A program made the position numbers and the translations under genes. Below, one piece after another: positions 1 through 8,289 of a stretch of 29,997 bases of DNA. The first letter of the stretch is position 1. Each line of letters starts with the position of its first letter. The notes below the pieces were generated by a model. The model was not told where the DNA came from. It did not search any database and saw only the letters and a program-made list of their open reading frames with translations. The DNA is from a virus, in IMG/VR virus record IMGVR_UViG_3300024229_000021, positions 1-29,997 of that record, one strand, 5' to 3'.

Positions 1-1791
1 ATTAAGTACAGATTCTAATTGTGTAGTTACATTTCCAAATCCATCTGTTACTGTTGAACTAGGATCTTTCAAATATCTACTAGCTGTGCCAGGTTTAAGA
101 TATCCTGTTTCTTCAAGTTGTTTAGCTGACAGTCCGTATGTGCCTACTCCTTTGTCTACACTTAGCTCAGTTGATTCTTGACCAACGTCTTTGGCTTTTT
201 GTGCCATTAATCCTTTAACCTGGTCTTCGTTTAAGCTACCAACTGAATTACTAGGAGTTGGTGTGTTTACAAAGTCACTTTCTGTTATTTGGGTCTCAGG
301 TAGTTTTTCACCTACTGCTGTTGCTAGTGCTGGAGTTAACTCGCCTGCTTCTGTTGTTCCAAATTGTACTGAGTTTTCAACACCAAGATTGTGATATGGC
401 CAAGGTTCATGTGTAGGTACTCTAGTAGCAATAGTTTCTAACTTACCAAATTCAGCTTGCCAGCCAGTTGGTGTAAATTTAGCATCAGCAACTTTATTTT
501 TCTTCATCAGTGGAGGAGCACTTACAGGAACACCACCGCCATTATTAAGGTTAATAGTGCCTGCATTAAAATCCATTCTGTCGCCACCTTTCACACTGCT
601 TATTTTTCCACCTTCAAGTGCCGCGGTGTTATCACTTTTTAACCCAGCAAACTGTTTACTATACAGTCTTGATGATGCTAATCCTGTTCCTACAAAAGAT
701 GTTTTTGCTTCTAAGTTCATTGAACTTTCTGAATATGCGTTTAGTTTTCCACCAGCATACATATTAATATCTTTATCAGCGTGTAAGTTAATAGTGCCTT
801 GTGTTCTTACGTTAACTGAGTTTGTAGAAAATACATCTACTGTTCCTTCCTGACCAAACTCTAACCACGACTGTCCACTAGCATGTATAATATGAAAACA
901 GTTTCCGTCATCACTCATTATAATTTGATGACCTTTTGCTGATCTAATTCTTACTAGCTGATCTTTACCTTCGATTGTTCCGTCATCAAGTACTATTGAA
1001 TGTCCACCTTCACGCCCAATTACTTTTACCTGTTCTGGTTTTAGTTCTCCATTTTGTAGTTTTGTTCTTATCTGTGATTGGTCAGAGCCTTTAACACCAT
1101 TGTATATAGGTTTACCTGGAGTGCTTAGTCCAAATACGTTACTTGGCGACTCTCTCTGTGCTGATGATGTAATAGGTCCTCTGATCGTGTCTGTTAACAG
1201 TCCTTGACCAAACATGGTTCCTGCTACTGCATTATGTACAGGTTTAGCTTTTTTAAAAAACTCAGGACTATCGTTTATTTCACTGTCTGCATTGTTGATT
1301 TCTGTTACAGGTAATTGACTTGCTCCAGATACAAATGAGTCAGCGGCGCCACCAGCTTTGTATGTTGTTGCTGATCCAATAGCAGGCACCATATGATTAA
1401 GACTGTCTTCTGGAATACAACCCACATAGTATCCGTTGTTAGGATCACCTGTTACAAAGAAACATAATACTTTTGTTCCAATGTCGGGTGGAGTAAACCA
1501 CATACCGTATGAATGTTTATTACCAACAAAGCTACCAGTTCCTTGAAGACCTGAACTTTCTGTTGATCCAAAGAATGGGGGAAGATAATTTATTGTTCTC
1601 CAGTTTGATTCATCATTTTCATCAGGACCTGCAAACTGTTTAATGTATACTTGTAGTCTAGCCGCACGTGTTGGATCGATATTGTTTTTAACAATACCTA
1701 TAAATGGCCCCGACTCAGTTGGTAAATTATTTCCTGATCCAACCTTATAGTTTCTTGGGGTGCCTCGTCCTCTTATGTGTTCTTCTGCCAT
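1..1791 (-). CDS. 5: gp5-like baseplate hub/spike protein, 3' end missing
   Basis: This frame is open for 597 codons from an ATG at 1791 to the left edge, so the C-terminus is missing. The first 100 or so residues look like the OB-fold domain of gp5/VgrG proteins (FIGIVKNNIDPTRAARLQVY, then a WRTINYLPPFFG stretch). Near residues 270-360 there is a run of short beta repeats (VRIRSAKGHQIIMSDD, LEFGQEGTVDVFS, INLHADKDINMYAGGKL) typical of the triple-stranded beta-helix that forms the puncturing spike. I see no T4-lysozyme domain between the two parts, unlike T4 gp5. After the beta-helix comes a Ser/Thr/Gly-rich linker and a domain with GVGTYGLSAKQLEETGYLKP near residues 545-565. It starts 6 bases after the preceding hub gene and closes the minus-strand baseplate operon in this window. 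The family assignment is good; the role of the C-terminal part is unknown. Confidence 0.75.
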   Translation of the reverse strand, partial: MAEEHIRGRGTPRNYKVGSGNNLPTESGPFIGIVKNNIDPTRAARLQVYIKQFAGPDENDESNWRTINYLPPFFGSTESSGLQGTGSFVGNKHSYGMWFTPPDIGTKVLCFFVTGDPNNGYYVGCIPEDSLNHMVPAIGSATTYKAGGAADSFVSGASQLPVTEINNADSEINDSPEFFKKAKPVHNAVAGTMFGQGLLTDTIRGPITSSAQRESPSNVFGLSTPGKPIYNGVKGSDQSQIRTKLQNGELKPEQVKVIGREGGHSIVLDDGTIEGKDQLVRIRSAKGHQIIMSDDGNCFHIIHASGQSWLEFGQEGTVDVFSTNSVNVRTQGTINLHADKDINMYAGGKLNAYSESSMNLEAKTSFVGTGLASSRLYSKQFAGLKSDNTAALEGGKISSVKGGDRMDFNAGTINLNNGGGVPVSAPPLMKKNKVADAKFTPTGWQAEFGKLETIATRVPTHEPWPYHNLGVENSVQFGTTEAGELTPALATAVGEKLPETQITESDFVNTPTPSNSVGSLNEDQVKGLMAQKAKDVGQESTELSVDKGVGTYGLSAKQLEETGYLKPGTASRYLKDPSSTVTDGFGNVTTQLESVLN

Positions 1792-1797
1792 ACTCTA

Positions 1798-3987
1798 TTA
1801 ATTACCTTTATCTTCTCTTTGGTCTTTAGTTTTTTTAGGAAACTCTCTCAATACACCTCTCATTGTCTGTGTCATTTTTCCCTGACTGAATAAACTGTTA
1901 ACATGTGTTAGTTTGTATATTAATCCTCTTGTAGATTCTGTTCCGTCAGTAAACAAAGGATCTAATAATTTTGCACCACCGGTTTGTGCATCATAGTCTT
2001 CCATAGTTCTAAAGTTAACTCCGACTAATACGTCTTGACTGTCATAGTTAATAGAACCATCTGGCATAAATGCTCCAAACGTATTTCCACTGTCGTACAT
2101 TATATCATTTTGCATAATATAATCTGGATCACCCATAACTGTCATTTCAAATGTTGCAAAATCAACTGTTGAATAAATTACCTCTGCGGCCTGTTCTGCA
2201 GGACTTGCAATAGCATCTGGTTGGCCCAAACCTGTTGTGTCTTGATTAACAAATGACTTAGGTGTGCTGTTTTCTATTTCAGGACCAAACTCCTGTTTGT
2301 CCAATGGTATCTTACCATCTACTGGAACAAAGTATGTCGCATTTAGATCTTGTTGATAATCTAACACTTCTGTATTCTCTCCAGTAAACCAATAGTTATA
2401 TGCTTTGTGTACTCCAGTAAAGTCTGATTTATTAAAATAAGGAGAGTAAGTTTCAACTACTTTTTTTGGTGATACTACGTATTCTATTTCGTAAGCATAG
2501 TCACCTCTTTTCTCGTCCCAGGCTATAGGACTAACATTTACACCTACGTGCCACCATTTCAATGATTTAGAATAATCAGTTGATTGAGTCTGCGTACCAT
2601 CGGGATTCTCAACCCATTTTTGTTGTTTCTGTGTCCACTCACTTGCCCTAAGTAGTATGTCAATCAGTTGAGGAATTTGTTGTCCTGCAGGTATTGAAAA
2701 TATTTGTCTTGTTTTATCCATCGATGTATTGTTCAACAGTGCATTTGCTGATCTACCCGAAGATTGATTCATTGCTGTTCTATTCTTAAATGCTTTTTCT
2801 GCAACACCGGCTATAATTCTCTGTTTACCAATGTCACCTTTAAACGTAACTCGATATCGATCTGCTTGTTCAAATTGTCCTTTAGTTTTTAACTTGTCGG
2901 CTTGCTTGTTCAGTTCAACCATAATACCTTTAGTGATAGCTGAGCCGCCTGCTGAGTCTCGTAGTATACCTGGAGTAACTTTTCCTGGTTGTGGTCGTCC
3001 ACCAAATGCTTGCGGGTAGTTATACACAGGTTCTTCTGTAATTGTTTGATCAAAGCTACGTTGTGTTTCAACAGACTTAGCATTAAAAATGTCTTCCATT
3101 GATTGCCCAAGTACTTCAACGTTGAAAGGAACTGTTGCTCGCTTTGCTGAAAGAGCTATGCCATGATTAATTGCTATTGCTTGACAGTCGTATGTGATTG
3201 CTCCTGTAGCTACTTTTGAATTTATTTTTTGAAACATAAATGGAATAAACTTTGTCATTCTATCGTCCATTTCGTCACTGACTTGTTTACCGTTTTCATC
3301 ATAACCTTTATACTTAATAACCATGATGTAGTGCTGTCTTACAAAGTCTTTAAGACCGTTGTCTGCACATAAGTTTTTTAATTTAGTAAGAAATGTATAT
3401 CCCATTGGCTCAATGATCTTAAATGACATTGTTAATACATTATGTGGTGCGGAATTTGCCGCTGGCATTAATCCTTGTATTTCTAAATCATCAATAAAAA
3501 GATCAGGAAAGATTGCGTCTTCGTTCACATTGTTTCCACCACTTTGTAATATCTTACTAAGTCCCTGTGTTGTTTTTTTACCTTCTGCTCTTAAACGACT
3601 ATACTGTTCAGGACTTGCTAGATATAAACCAATGTTATACGTTAGCTGTGCATACTTAGTTGTTGGATTATCACTAGGATCAAACGCTTGTTCAAACGCT
3701 TGCTCAAAATTTACAAAGTTAGTACCACCAACAACTGCTACTGTTTCAGCTTTGTCGTCACTACTGGCGGAACTACCATTTTCTAAAACACCGTCTGTTA
3801 ACGGATTTAAATTACCAACTTCCGCGGCGTCGTTGCGAATCTTAACAGTATCAGCATTTGCCTCTACTACAGTTTCTCCTGGAGGTGATCCTAAATGACT
3901 AGGATAAGGAGTTTGTGTTCCTGCTCCTTCTTTTTTTGCAAGAGCTTCACTGTCAACGATTGCACCAGATGATGTACGTTCGGCCAT
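1798..3987 (-). CDS. large baseplate hub protein, gp27-like candidate
   Basis: This 729-residue protein has an N-terminal 75 residues that look disordered and rich in Ala, Gly, Ser and Thr. The remainder is mixed alpha/beta with no signal peptide or membrane segment. Conspicuous stretches are DLFIDDLEIQGLMPAANSAP, the YTFLTKLKNLCADNGLKDF segment, WWHVGVNVSPIAWDEKRGDY, and a C-terminal LTHVNSLFSQGKMTQTMRGV. That last ending resembles the beta-strand end of gp27/tail-tube-type hub proteins, which form the platform for the gp5 spike. Its place directly before the gp5-like gene, as in the T4 27-5 pairing, supports a hub role. It starts one base after the gp53 stop, with an AGGA ribosome site inside the end of gp53. 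It is larger than T4 gp27 (391 residues), so the assignment rests on context and general fold impression rather than a recognised motif. Confidence 0.55.
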   Translation of the reverse strand: MAERTSSGAIVDSEALAKKEGAGTQTPYPSHLGSPPGETVVEANADTVKIRNDAAEVGNLNPLTDGVLENGSSASSDDKAETVAVVGGTNFVNFEQAFEQAFDPSDNPTTKYAQLTYNIGLYLASPEQYSRLRAEGKKTTQGLSKILQSGGNNVNEDAIFPDLFIDDLEIQGLMPAANSAPHNVLTMSFKIIEPMGYTFLTKLKNLCADNGLKDFVRQHYIMVIKYKGYDENGKQVSDEMDDRMTKFIPFMFQKINSKVATGAITYDCQAIAINHGIALSAKRATVPFNVEVLGQSMEDIFNAKSVETQRSFDQTITEEPVYNYPQAFGGRPQPGKVTPGILRDSAGGSAITKGIMVELNKQADKLKTKGQFEQADRYRVTFKGDIGKQRIIAGVAEKAFKNRTAMNQSSGRSANALLNNTSMDKTRQIFSIPAGQQIPQLIDILLRASEWTQKQQKWVENPDGTQTQSTDYSKSLKWWHVGVNVSPIAWDEKRGDYAYEIEYVVSPKKVVETYSPYFNKSDFTGVHKAYNYWFTGENTEVLDYQQDLNATYFVPVDGKIPLDKQEFGPEIENSTPKSFVNQDTTGLGQPDAIASPAEQAAEVIYSTVDFATFEMTVMGDPDYIMQNDIMYDSGNTFGAFMPDGSINYDSQDVLVGVNFRTMEDYDAQTGGAKLLDPLFTDGTESTRGLIYKLTHVNSLFSQGKMTQTMRGVLREFPKKTKDQREDKGN

Positions 3988-3988
3988 A

Positions 3989-4288
3989 TTAGATTCCTAA
4001 TGCAGTATTAAGTGTTGATTGTTTTGGAAGATATATTTTTAACCCGGCTTTAAAGTCCCATATTGGGTCTTTAATAGCATTAGGATTACGTGAAGCAAAT
4101 ACCCACCATAGACCTGGGTCACCATACAAGTCGTTGGCTAATAAGTCTGGACGGTATTGGTATGTTTGATTAAGTTCAACTATTTGGTCGTCTTCTTCTT
4201 TTGGAATATTACGATTAACCATAATGTCTAAGTATCCATCTGCCATTGCAGTTTCAAAATAAGGTGATGTTTGTTGATAAGTTGCCAT
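3989..4288 (-). CDS. 53: baseplate wedge subunit gp53
   Basis: The protein is about 99 residues. It matches the gp53 baseplate wedge family, which joins neighbouring wedges into the hexagonal baseplate around the hub. The recognisable pattern is a short N-terminus (YQQTSPYFETA), then YQYRPDLLANDLYGDPGLWW and VFASRNPNAIKDPIWDFKAG, ending in a LysM-like LKIYLPKQ strand. T4 gp53 is longer (196 residues); the compact form is common in marine relatives. I start it at the ATG at 4288 rather than the ATG at 4294. The AGAGGA ribosome site is 8 bases before the former but only 2 before the latter. The chosen ATG overlaps the stop of the upstream gene by one base (TAATG), implying translational coupling inside the baseplate operon. 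Confidence 0.85.
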   Translation of the reverse strand: MATYQQTSPYFETAMADGYLDIMVNRNIPKEEDDQIVELNQTYQYRPDLLANDLYGDPGLWWVFASRNPNAIKDPIWDFKAGLKIYLPKQSTLNTALGI

Positions 4289-5454
4289 TACCATTGTCCT
4301 CTCTGTGATAGTCCTTGACCGCTAGCATAATCCTTAAGACTGAATTGTCTACTTTGTTCTTCTCTTGTTACTATTGGTAATAATATTATGCTTAATTCTA
4401 TTTTTGTAGGAACATAAGTTGCTCCTGATTTTGCTAGATTTGTTCCTTCATTTGCTGTTCGAAATCCTTGTTCAGCACCAACATCAGCACCTATACCAAA
4501 TAGTCTGCCAATACGTGATGCAATTCCAAACATACCATAATTGCCTGAACCACCATTTAGTCTTGCTCTTGTTTGTTGTGCCTCAATACTTCCATACCCT
4601 GCTACACTTGTTCTGATGTAGTCCACATTATCTGGCAGAGAATAGTTAAATTGACTTACTACTGCTTTATGATAGTTAAATTGATCAGGACCAAATCCTG
4701 TAACACTTAATAGTGGAGGAGGTGTTCCTTTATTTTGATCTTGTCCATAAAACATTTTTGACGCAGATTTAAAAAAGTGTATGACTGCCATTAGATAATC
4801 TGCTTCTTCTGTTGACTGTGCTGTAAATGTAGCATTAATTTGTACGTCACTTATCTCACTGCTTTGATAAAAGTAAGTAGGATAATTAGAATGTGTTGGT
4901 GTTGTTTTATCATAGTTTGCACGATAGTTAACTAACACATTTGGTGTATATGGAAATATTACTCCATCTGTTTTTATTAACGGAGCAAGTATACTGTACT
5001 CATCGCCGTCTTTATATAATACATCACTGCCAGGCATCAGCCCAACTTTAAATCGCCAATCTTCAGAAAATGCTTTATTGCTAGCAGAAACATTTACAGT
5101 ATCAGTTACTGATCCTAATTGTTTAATTTGTTGATTAGTTCCGGCTTGATCTGGGCCTGTTCCAGTAGGAGTACTAAAGTTTGGGCCTATCTGGTCACTT
5201 GGTGATATTGCACGGTCACCCGGAACCTGACTGCCTGTACCAACTCCAGTAAAGTCTGGCTGTGGTGCAGGTGCCGTAATAGCACGACTACCTGGTACTT
5301 GACTGCCTGTAGCAACTCCAGTAAAGTCTGGCTGTGGTGCAGGTGTCGTAATAGCACGTTCGCCTGGCACTTGACTACCTGTAGCAACTCCAGTAAAGTT
5401 TGGAGCAACAGGTGCAGTGTTTACTTTCTTTTCATTTATTGGATCTTGAGCCAT
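4288..5454 (-). CDS. tail-tube cap/initiator, gp48/gp54-type
   Basis: The first roughly 110 residues are low-complexity and include three copies of a 24-residue repeat (core FTGVATGSQVPGERAI). The rest looks like a tail-tube-related baseplate protein: RFKVGLMPGSDVLYKDGDEY, LIKTDGVIFPYTPNVLVNYR, and DVQINATFTAQSTEEADYLM followed by a helix AVIHFFKSASKMFYGQ. This pattern is what I associate with T4-like gp48/gp54 proteins, which cap the baseplate hub and start tube polymerisation; I cannot decide between the two. The C-terminus is hydrophilic and ends QRGQW. I prefer the ATG at 5454 because AGAGGA sits 6 bases before it; the in-frame ATG at 5475 has no ribosome site. It is the first gene of the minus-strand baseplate operon, 24 bases below a late-type promoter. 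Confidence 0.65.
   Translation of the reverse strand: MAQDPINEKKVNTAPVAPNFTGVATGSQVPGERAITTPAPQPDFTGVATGSQVPGSRAITAPAPQPDFTGVGTGSQVPGDRAISPSDQIGPNFSTPTGTGPDQAGTNQQIKQLGSVTDTVNVSASNKAFSEDWRFKVGLMPGSDVLYKDGDEYSILAPLIKTDGVIFPYTPNVLVNYRANYDKTTPTHSNYPTYFYQSSEISDVQINATFTAQSTEEADYLMAVIHFFKSASKMFYGQDQNKGTPPPLLSVTGFGPDQFNYHKAVVSQFNYSLPDNVDYIRTSVAGYGSIEAQQTRARLNGGSGNYGMFGIASRIGRLFGIGADVGAEQGFRTANEGTNLAKSGATYVPTKIELSIILLPIVTREEQSRQFSLKDYASGQGLSQRGQW
5171..5410 (-). repeat. 72-bp in-frame tandem repeat in the gp48/54-like gene
   Basis: The sequence CCAGTAAAGT recurs (plus strand) at 5246, 5318 and 5390, exactly 72 bases apart. The copies between are nearly identical, and a decayed partial unit lies near 5171-5245. 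Each unit encodes 24 residues with core FTGV.TGSQVPG.RAI and a Pro/Ala-rich spacer. The repeat leaves the frame intact and lengthens the N-terminal arm. Confidence 0.9.
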
Positions 5455-5477
5455 TCTATTTCCTCTGTTATACATAC

Positions 5478-5485
5478 TATTTATT
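5478..5485 (-). promoter_or_regulatory. late-type promoter for the baseplate operon
   Basis: On the minus strand this reads AATAAATAGT, close to the T4 late consensus TATAAATA and to the other copies in this window. It lies 24 bases upstream of the ATG at 5454, the first gene of the leftward baseplate operon. Confidence 0.55.
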
Positions 5486-5526
5486 TAAATAATTAACCCC
5501 CAATATAATAGATAAACCAAAAAAGG

Positions 5527-5554
5527 TTGACAGGGGCCTGTTTGGCTGTATAAT
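5527..5554 (+). promoter_or_regulatory. sigma-70-type promoter for gp55
   Basis: TTGACA at 5527-5532 and TATAAT at 5549-5554 are both perfect consensus hexamers, with a 16-base spacer. Transcription would start near 5560, about 20 bases before the GTG of gp55. This is the clearest host-type (early) promoter in the window and fits production of the late sigma factor before late transcription begins. Confidence 0.85.
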
Positions 5555-5583
5555 TAATAGTAACTAATAAGGAGAATTGTGCA

Positions 5584-6492
5584 GTGGCTGAACAAAAAAT
5601 TATGAGAGGTGGACGTAGAGTCAACTATCTTAACAACCGAGACATTCTTGCAGAAATACACAAAAGTAAGAAAACATATTGCAAATATCTTAACAAAGAA
5701 ACAGATTCAGATTTTGATATTATTGTAGATGACGTTAAAAAGATTAACAAGACACGTATCAAAGAAGCTAGAACAAATAAAATTACTCGTGCTAAAAAAA
5801 TTGACGGAGTTATTTTAGAACCTAAAGATGTTAGTGATCAAGAATTAGTATTTCGTGTTATGACTTGGGAACATATCCCAATGGTTGATAAAAAGCCAAC
5901 TAAAGCACAGTTAAAAAAACGTGCCAAGATAGAAGATATGTTTGACGACATTGAAGAAGCCAGAGAACAAGAAGATTATGGTATCACTGACCAGGTGCAT
6001 ACTAAATGTAATTTTCCTCCATTCAAACACTACAAAGTTGATGAAGAAGGAAATCCTGTGCTAGTAGGCAAAAGTCATTGGAAAGGTGATTTAGAAACAG
6101 GTAAGTTTTCAAAAGATCACGGTGAAATGACTATGAAACTAGCTAACATGTTTATTAAACTATGTGAGCGTTATGCTACTAGATCAAACTGGCGTGGTTA
6201 TACATACAATGAAGAAATGCGTGGACAGGCGTTATTGCAACTAAGTCAAATTGGTCTACAGTTTGATGAATCAAAATCAGATAATCCGTTTGCTTACTAC
6301 ACAGCGGCCATTACTAATTCGTTTACTCGTGTACTTAATATTGAAAAGAAAAACCAAAGTATCAGAGATGACATTTTAGAAATGAATGGATTGAATCCAA
6401 GTTGGACTAGACAAAACAGTGGTCCAGATAAAGCAGATCCAAATGGACAAGCTAAAGTAACAACTACTAAGCCAAAAGAGTCGACAAAGTAA
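5584..6492 (+). CDS. 55: late-transcription sigma factor gp55
   Basis: gp55 is the phage sigma-like subunit that directs host RNA polymerase to late promoters of the TATAAATA type. The recognisable sigma-region-2-like part is residues 183-266 (LANMFIKLCERYATR, SNWRGYTYNEEMRGQALLQL, NPFAYYTAAITNSFTRVLNI). Residues 1-110 form a basic N-terminal part (RRVNYLNNRDILAEIHKSKK). At 302 residues it is longer than T4 gp55 (185); I recall similarly long forms in marine relatives. The C-terminus is Lys/Thr-rich and lacks an obvious hydrophobic-acidic tail of the kind T4 gp55 uses to touch the sliding clamp. I take the GTG at 5584, with AAGGAG 9 bases upstream; the next in-frame ATG is at 5605. It stands alone behind a strong early promoter and is followed by a weak hairpin with a T-run. 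Confidence 0.9.
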   Translation: MAEQKIMRGGRRVNYLNNRDILAEIHKSKKTYCKYLNKETDSDFDIIVDDVKKINKTRIKEARTNKITRAKKIDGVILEPKDVSDQELVFRVMTWEHIPMVDKKPTKAQLKKRAKIEDMFDDIEEAREQEDYGITDQVHTKCNFPPFKHYKVDEEGNPVLVGKSHWKGDLETGKFSKDHGEMTMKLANMFIKLCERYATRSNWRGYTYNEEMRGQALLQLSQIGLQFDESKSDNPFAYYTAAITNSFTRVLNIEKKNQSIRDDILEMNGLNPSWTRQNSGPDKADPNGQAKVTTTKPKESTK

Positions 6493-6503
6493 ATTTAGGT
6501 CTG

Positions 6504-6525
6504 TATACTTTAAGTATATTTTTTT
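6504..6525 (+). terminator. weak hairpin plus T-run after gp55
   Basis: TATAC (6504-6508) pairs with GTATA (6514-6518) and is followed by seven T (6519-6525). The stem is short and A/T-only apart from one G-C pair, so it may be only partly effective between gp55 and gp47. Confidence 0.35.
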
Positions 6526-6541
6526 ATTCATAAAGGAAGGT

Positions 6542-7558
6542 ATGAGTAATTTATTTAAAAAGGCCGCAATCCTTACAGATATACATTTTGGATTAAAGTC
6601 TAACTCAACAACACACAACGAAGACTGTTTGAATTTTGTCAAATGGTTTATTACTAAAGCAAAACAAGAGAATTGCGATACCTGTATCATGATGGGTGAT
6701 TGGCACAATAACCGTGCCGCAATTAACATTGTTACTTTAAACTATAGCTTACAAGCAATTGAGTTACTAGGCGAAGCATTTGACAGAGTGTTTTTTATTC
6801 CTGGTAATCACGACTTATACTACAGAGACAAGCGTGATATTCAATCTGCATCATGGGCTAAACATATCAAAAATGTACACATCATGAATGACTTTCATTC
6901 AGAAGGTGATGTACAGTTTATACCTTGGCTAGTAGGCGACGAAGCTAAAAAGATTAAAAAAATGGAAGGACGCTATGCGTTTGGACATTTAGAACTTCCT
7001 CACTTCTTTATGAATGCAATGGTACAAATGCCAGACACTGGCGAAGTACAGAGAGAAGACTTCCAAGGCTTAGAGTCAGTTTATACAGGGCACTTTCATA
7101 AAAGACAAAGTCATAATAATATTATCTATACTGGTAATTGCTTTCCTCACAACTATGCAGACGCAGGTGATGATGACAGAGGTATGACTATATTAGAATG
7201 GGGAGAAAGTCCTACATTCCATTCATGGCCAGATCAACCTAGATATAGAGTATATAACTTAGATGAAATGTTGGCTAAACCAGATGAACTGTTATTAGAA
7301 AAAATGCACATTCGTGTCAATTTAAATATTGATATATCATATGAAGAAGCTAGTTTTATCAGAGAAGAATTTGTAGGCAAATACAAATTAAGAGAACTTA
7401 CACTTATTCCTGTTAAAAAAGATATTATGGATTCGGTTGCAGAACCTGGAGAATTAAAGTTTGAATCGGTTGACACTATTGTAACAAATCAGTTAACTTC
7501 AATTGAATCAGATCACTATGATCCTAATATGTTATTAGAAATTTACAGAGATTTATGA
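6542..7558 (+). CDS. 47: recombination nuclease gp47 (Mre11/SbcD type)
   Basis: This is the catalytic partner of the gp46/gp47 complex that resects DNA ends for recombination-dependent replication. The calcineurin-type metallophosphatase motifs are all visible: DIHFG (D13, H15), GDWHNN (D53, H55), GNHDLYYRDK (N89, H90), FGHLELP, and a final TGHFHKR. The length of 338 residues is almost that of T4 gp47 (339). The ribosome site AAAGGAAGG lies directly before the ATG. The stop overlaps the ATG of the following SGNH-like gene (ATGA), and gp46 follows that, so the three genes form a coupled unit. All active-site ligands appear intact. Confidence 0.95.
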   Translation: MSNLFKKAAILTDIHFGLKSNSTTHNEDCLNFVKWFITKAKQENCDTCIMMGDWHNNRAAINIVTLNYSLQAIELLGEAFDRVFFIPGNHDLYYRDKRDIQSASWAKHIKNVHIMNDFHSEGDVQFIPWLVGDEAKKIKKMEGRYAFGHLELPHFFMNAMVQMPDTGEVQREDFQGLESVYTGHFHKRQSHNNIIYTGNCFPHNYADAGDDDRGMTILEWGESPTFHSWPDQPRYRVYNLDEMLAKPDELLLEKMHIRVNLNIDISYEEASFIREEFVGKYKLRELTLIPVKKDIMDSVAEPGELKFESVDTIVTNQLTSIESDHYDPNMLLEIYRDL

Positions 7559-8289
7559 TCTTATATTCTAACTCATGTAGTTTTGGTGCTAGTGGGCAAG
7601 GACACAAAATTTATCCAGAAGTAGTTGCCGAATCATTATCTGCTGAACTACACAACAATGGCCGTAACGGAAGTTGTAATCGAAGAATAATACGAAGTAG
7701 TTTGCGTTCATTAATTGAACTTACAAAAACTAACAAAAAAATAACAGCATTGATTGGATTAACGTTTCTTAGTCGAACTGAACTATGGCAACCTCACTTA
7801 TCTGCTGTTGACAATGATGGTGACTTTCATAGCATTAGCAACCAAAAAATAATAGATTTAGATTGGAGTAAAGGAATTAATAAAACAATTAATCCTAATG
7901 TACATGAATATGCAGACGACGAAGTAAAAGATTACTACAAGCATTGGTTAATTCATTACAGCAAAGAAGGTGCTATAACTGATTTAATATCTGATTTAAT
8001 AATGTTACATAGTTTTGCCGTTAACAACAACATTAATATTTTAATATTTTCTAATTGTGAACGCTTTCCTGGGCATCCTGATGTAGATCGGCAAAGTCCT
8101 TTCTTGGCAAGTTTGTTAGACTATGTTAAACTAAACACTAATATTATAGATCCATGGGATTTTTCTTTTGCTGACTTTGCTTTAGAATTAGGACACACTC
8201 CTAAAGATGCTAAACAGTTTGGTCTCAATGGACATCCCGGTAAACAGGCTCATGAGGATTTTGGAAAGTACTTACTAAAATATGTTTAA
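7555..8289 (+). CDS. SGNH/GDSL-hydrolase-like protein inserted between gp47 and gp46
   Basis: The protein has 244 residues. The N-terminus SNSCSFGASG resembles block I of SGNH hydrolases (nucleophile Ser in a GDS-like turn). NNGRNGSCNRRI could supply the Gly/Asn of blocks II-III, and the C-terminal FGLNGHPGKQAHEDFGKYL resembles block V, where the catalytic His sits; the usual Asp two residues before His is Asn here. There is no signal peptide or membrane segment. SGNH proteins are usually esterases or acylhydrolases acting on carbohydrates or lipids; the substrate is unknown. The ATG overlaps the gp47 stop by four bases, and its 3' end overlaps gp46 by eight bases (8282-8289). It is therefore fully embedded in the 47-46 operon, where T4 has only small unrelated ORFs. 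Activity is not assured, given the divergence of the motifs. Confidence 0.6.
   Translation: MILYSNSCSFGASGQGHKIYPEVVAESLSAELHNNGRNGSCNRRIIRSSLRSLIELTKTNKKITALIGLTFLSRTELWQPHLSAVDNDGDFHSISNQKIIDLDWSKGINKTINPNVHEYADDEVKDYYKHWLIHYSKEGAITDLISDLIMLHSFAVNNNINILIFSNCERFPGHPDVDRQSPFLASLLDYVKLNTNIIDPWDFSFADFALELGHTPKDAKQFGLNGHPGKQAHEDFGKYLLKYV

Noticed and set aside
1-853. Short plus-strand ORFs at the left edge
   Set aside because: They lie opposite the continuous minus-strand gp5-like frame and have no ribosome sites or recognisable domains.
5455-5475. Longer start of the gp48/54-like gene at 5475
   Set aside because: The ATG at 5475 has no ribosome site and would lie at or before the transcript start predicted from the late-type box; the ATG at 5454 has AGAGGA at proper spacing.
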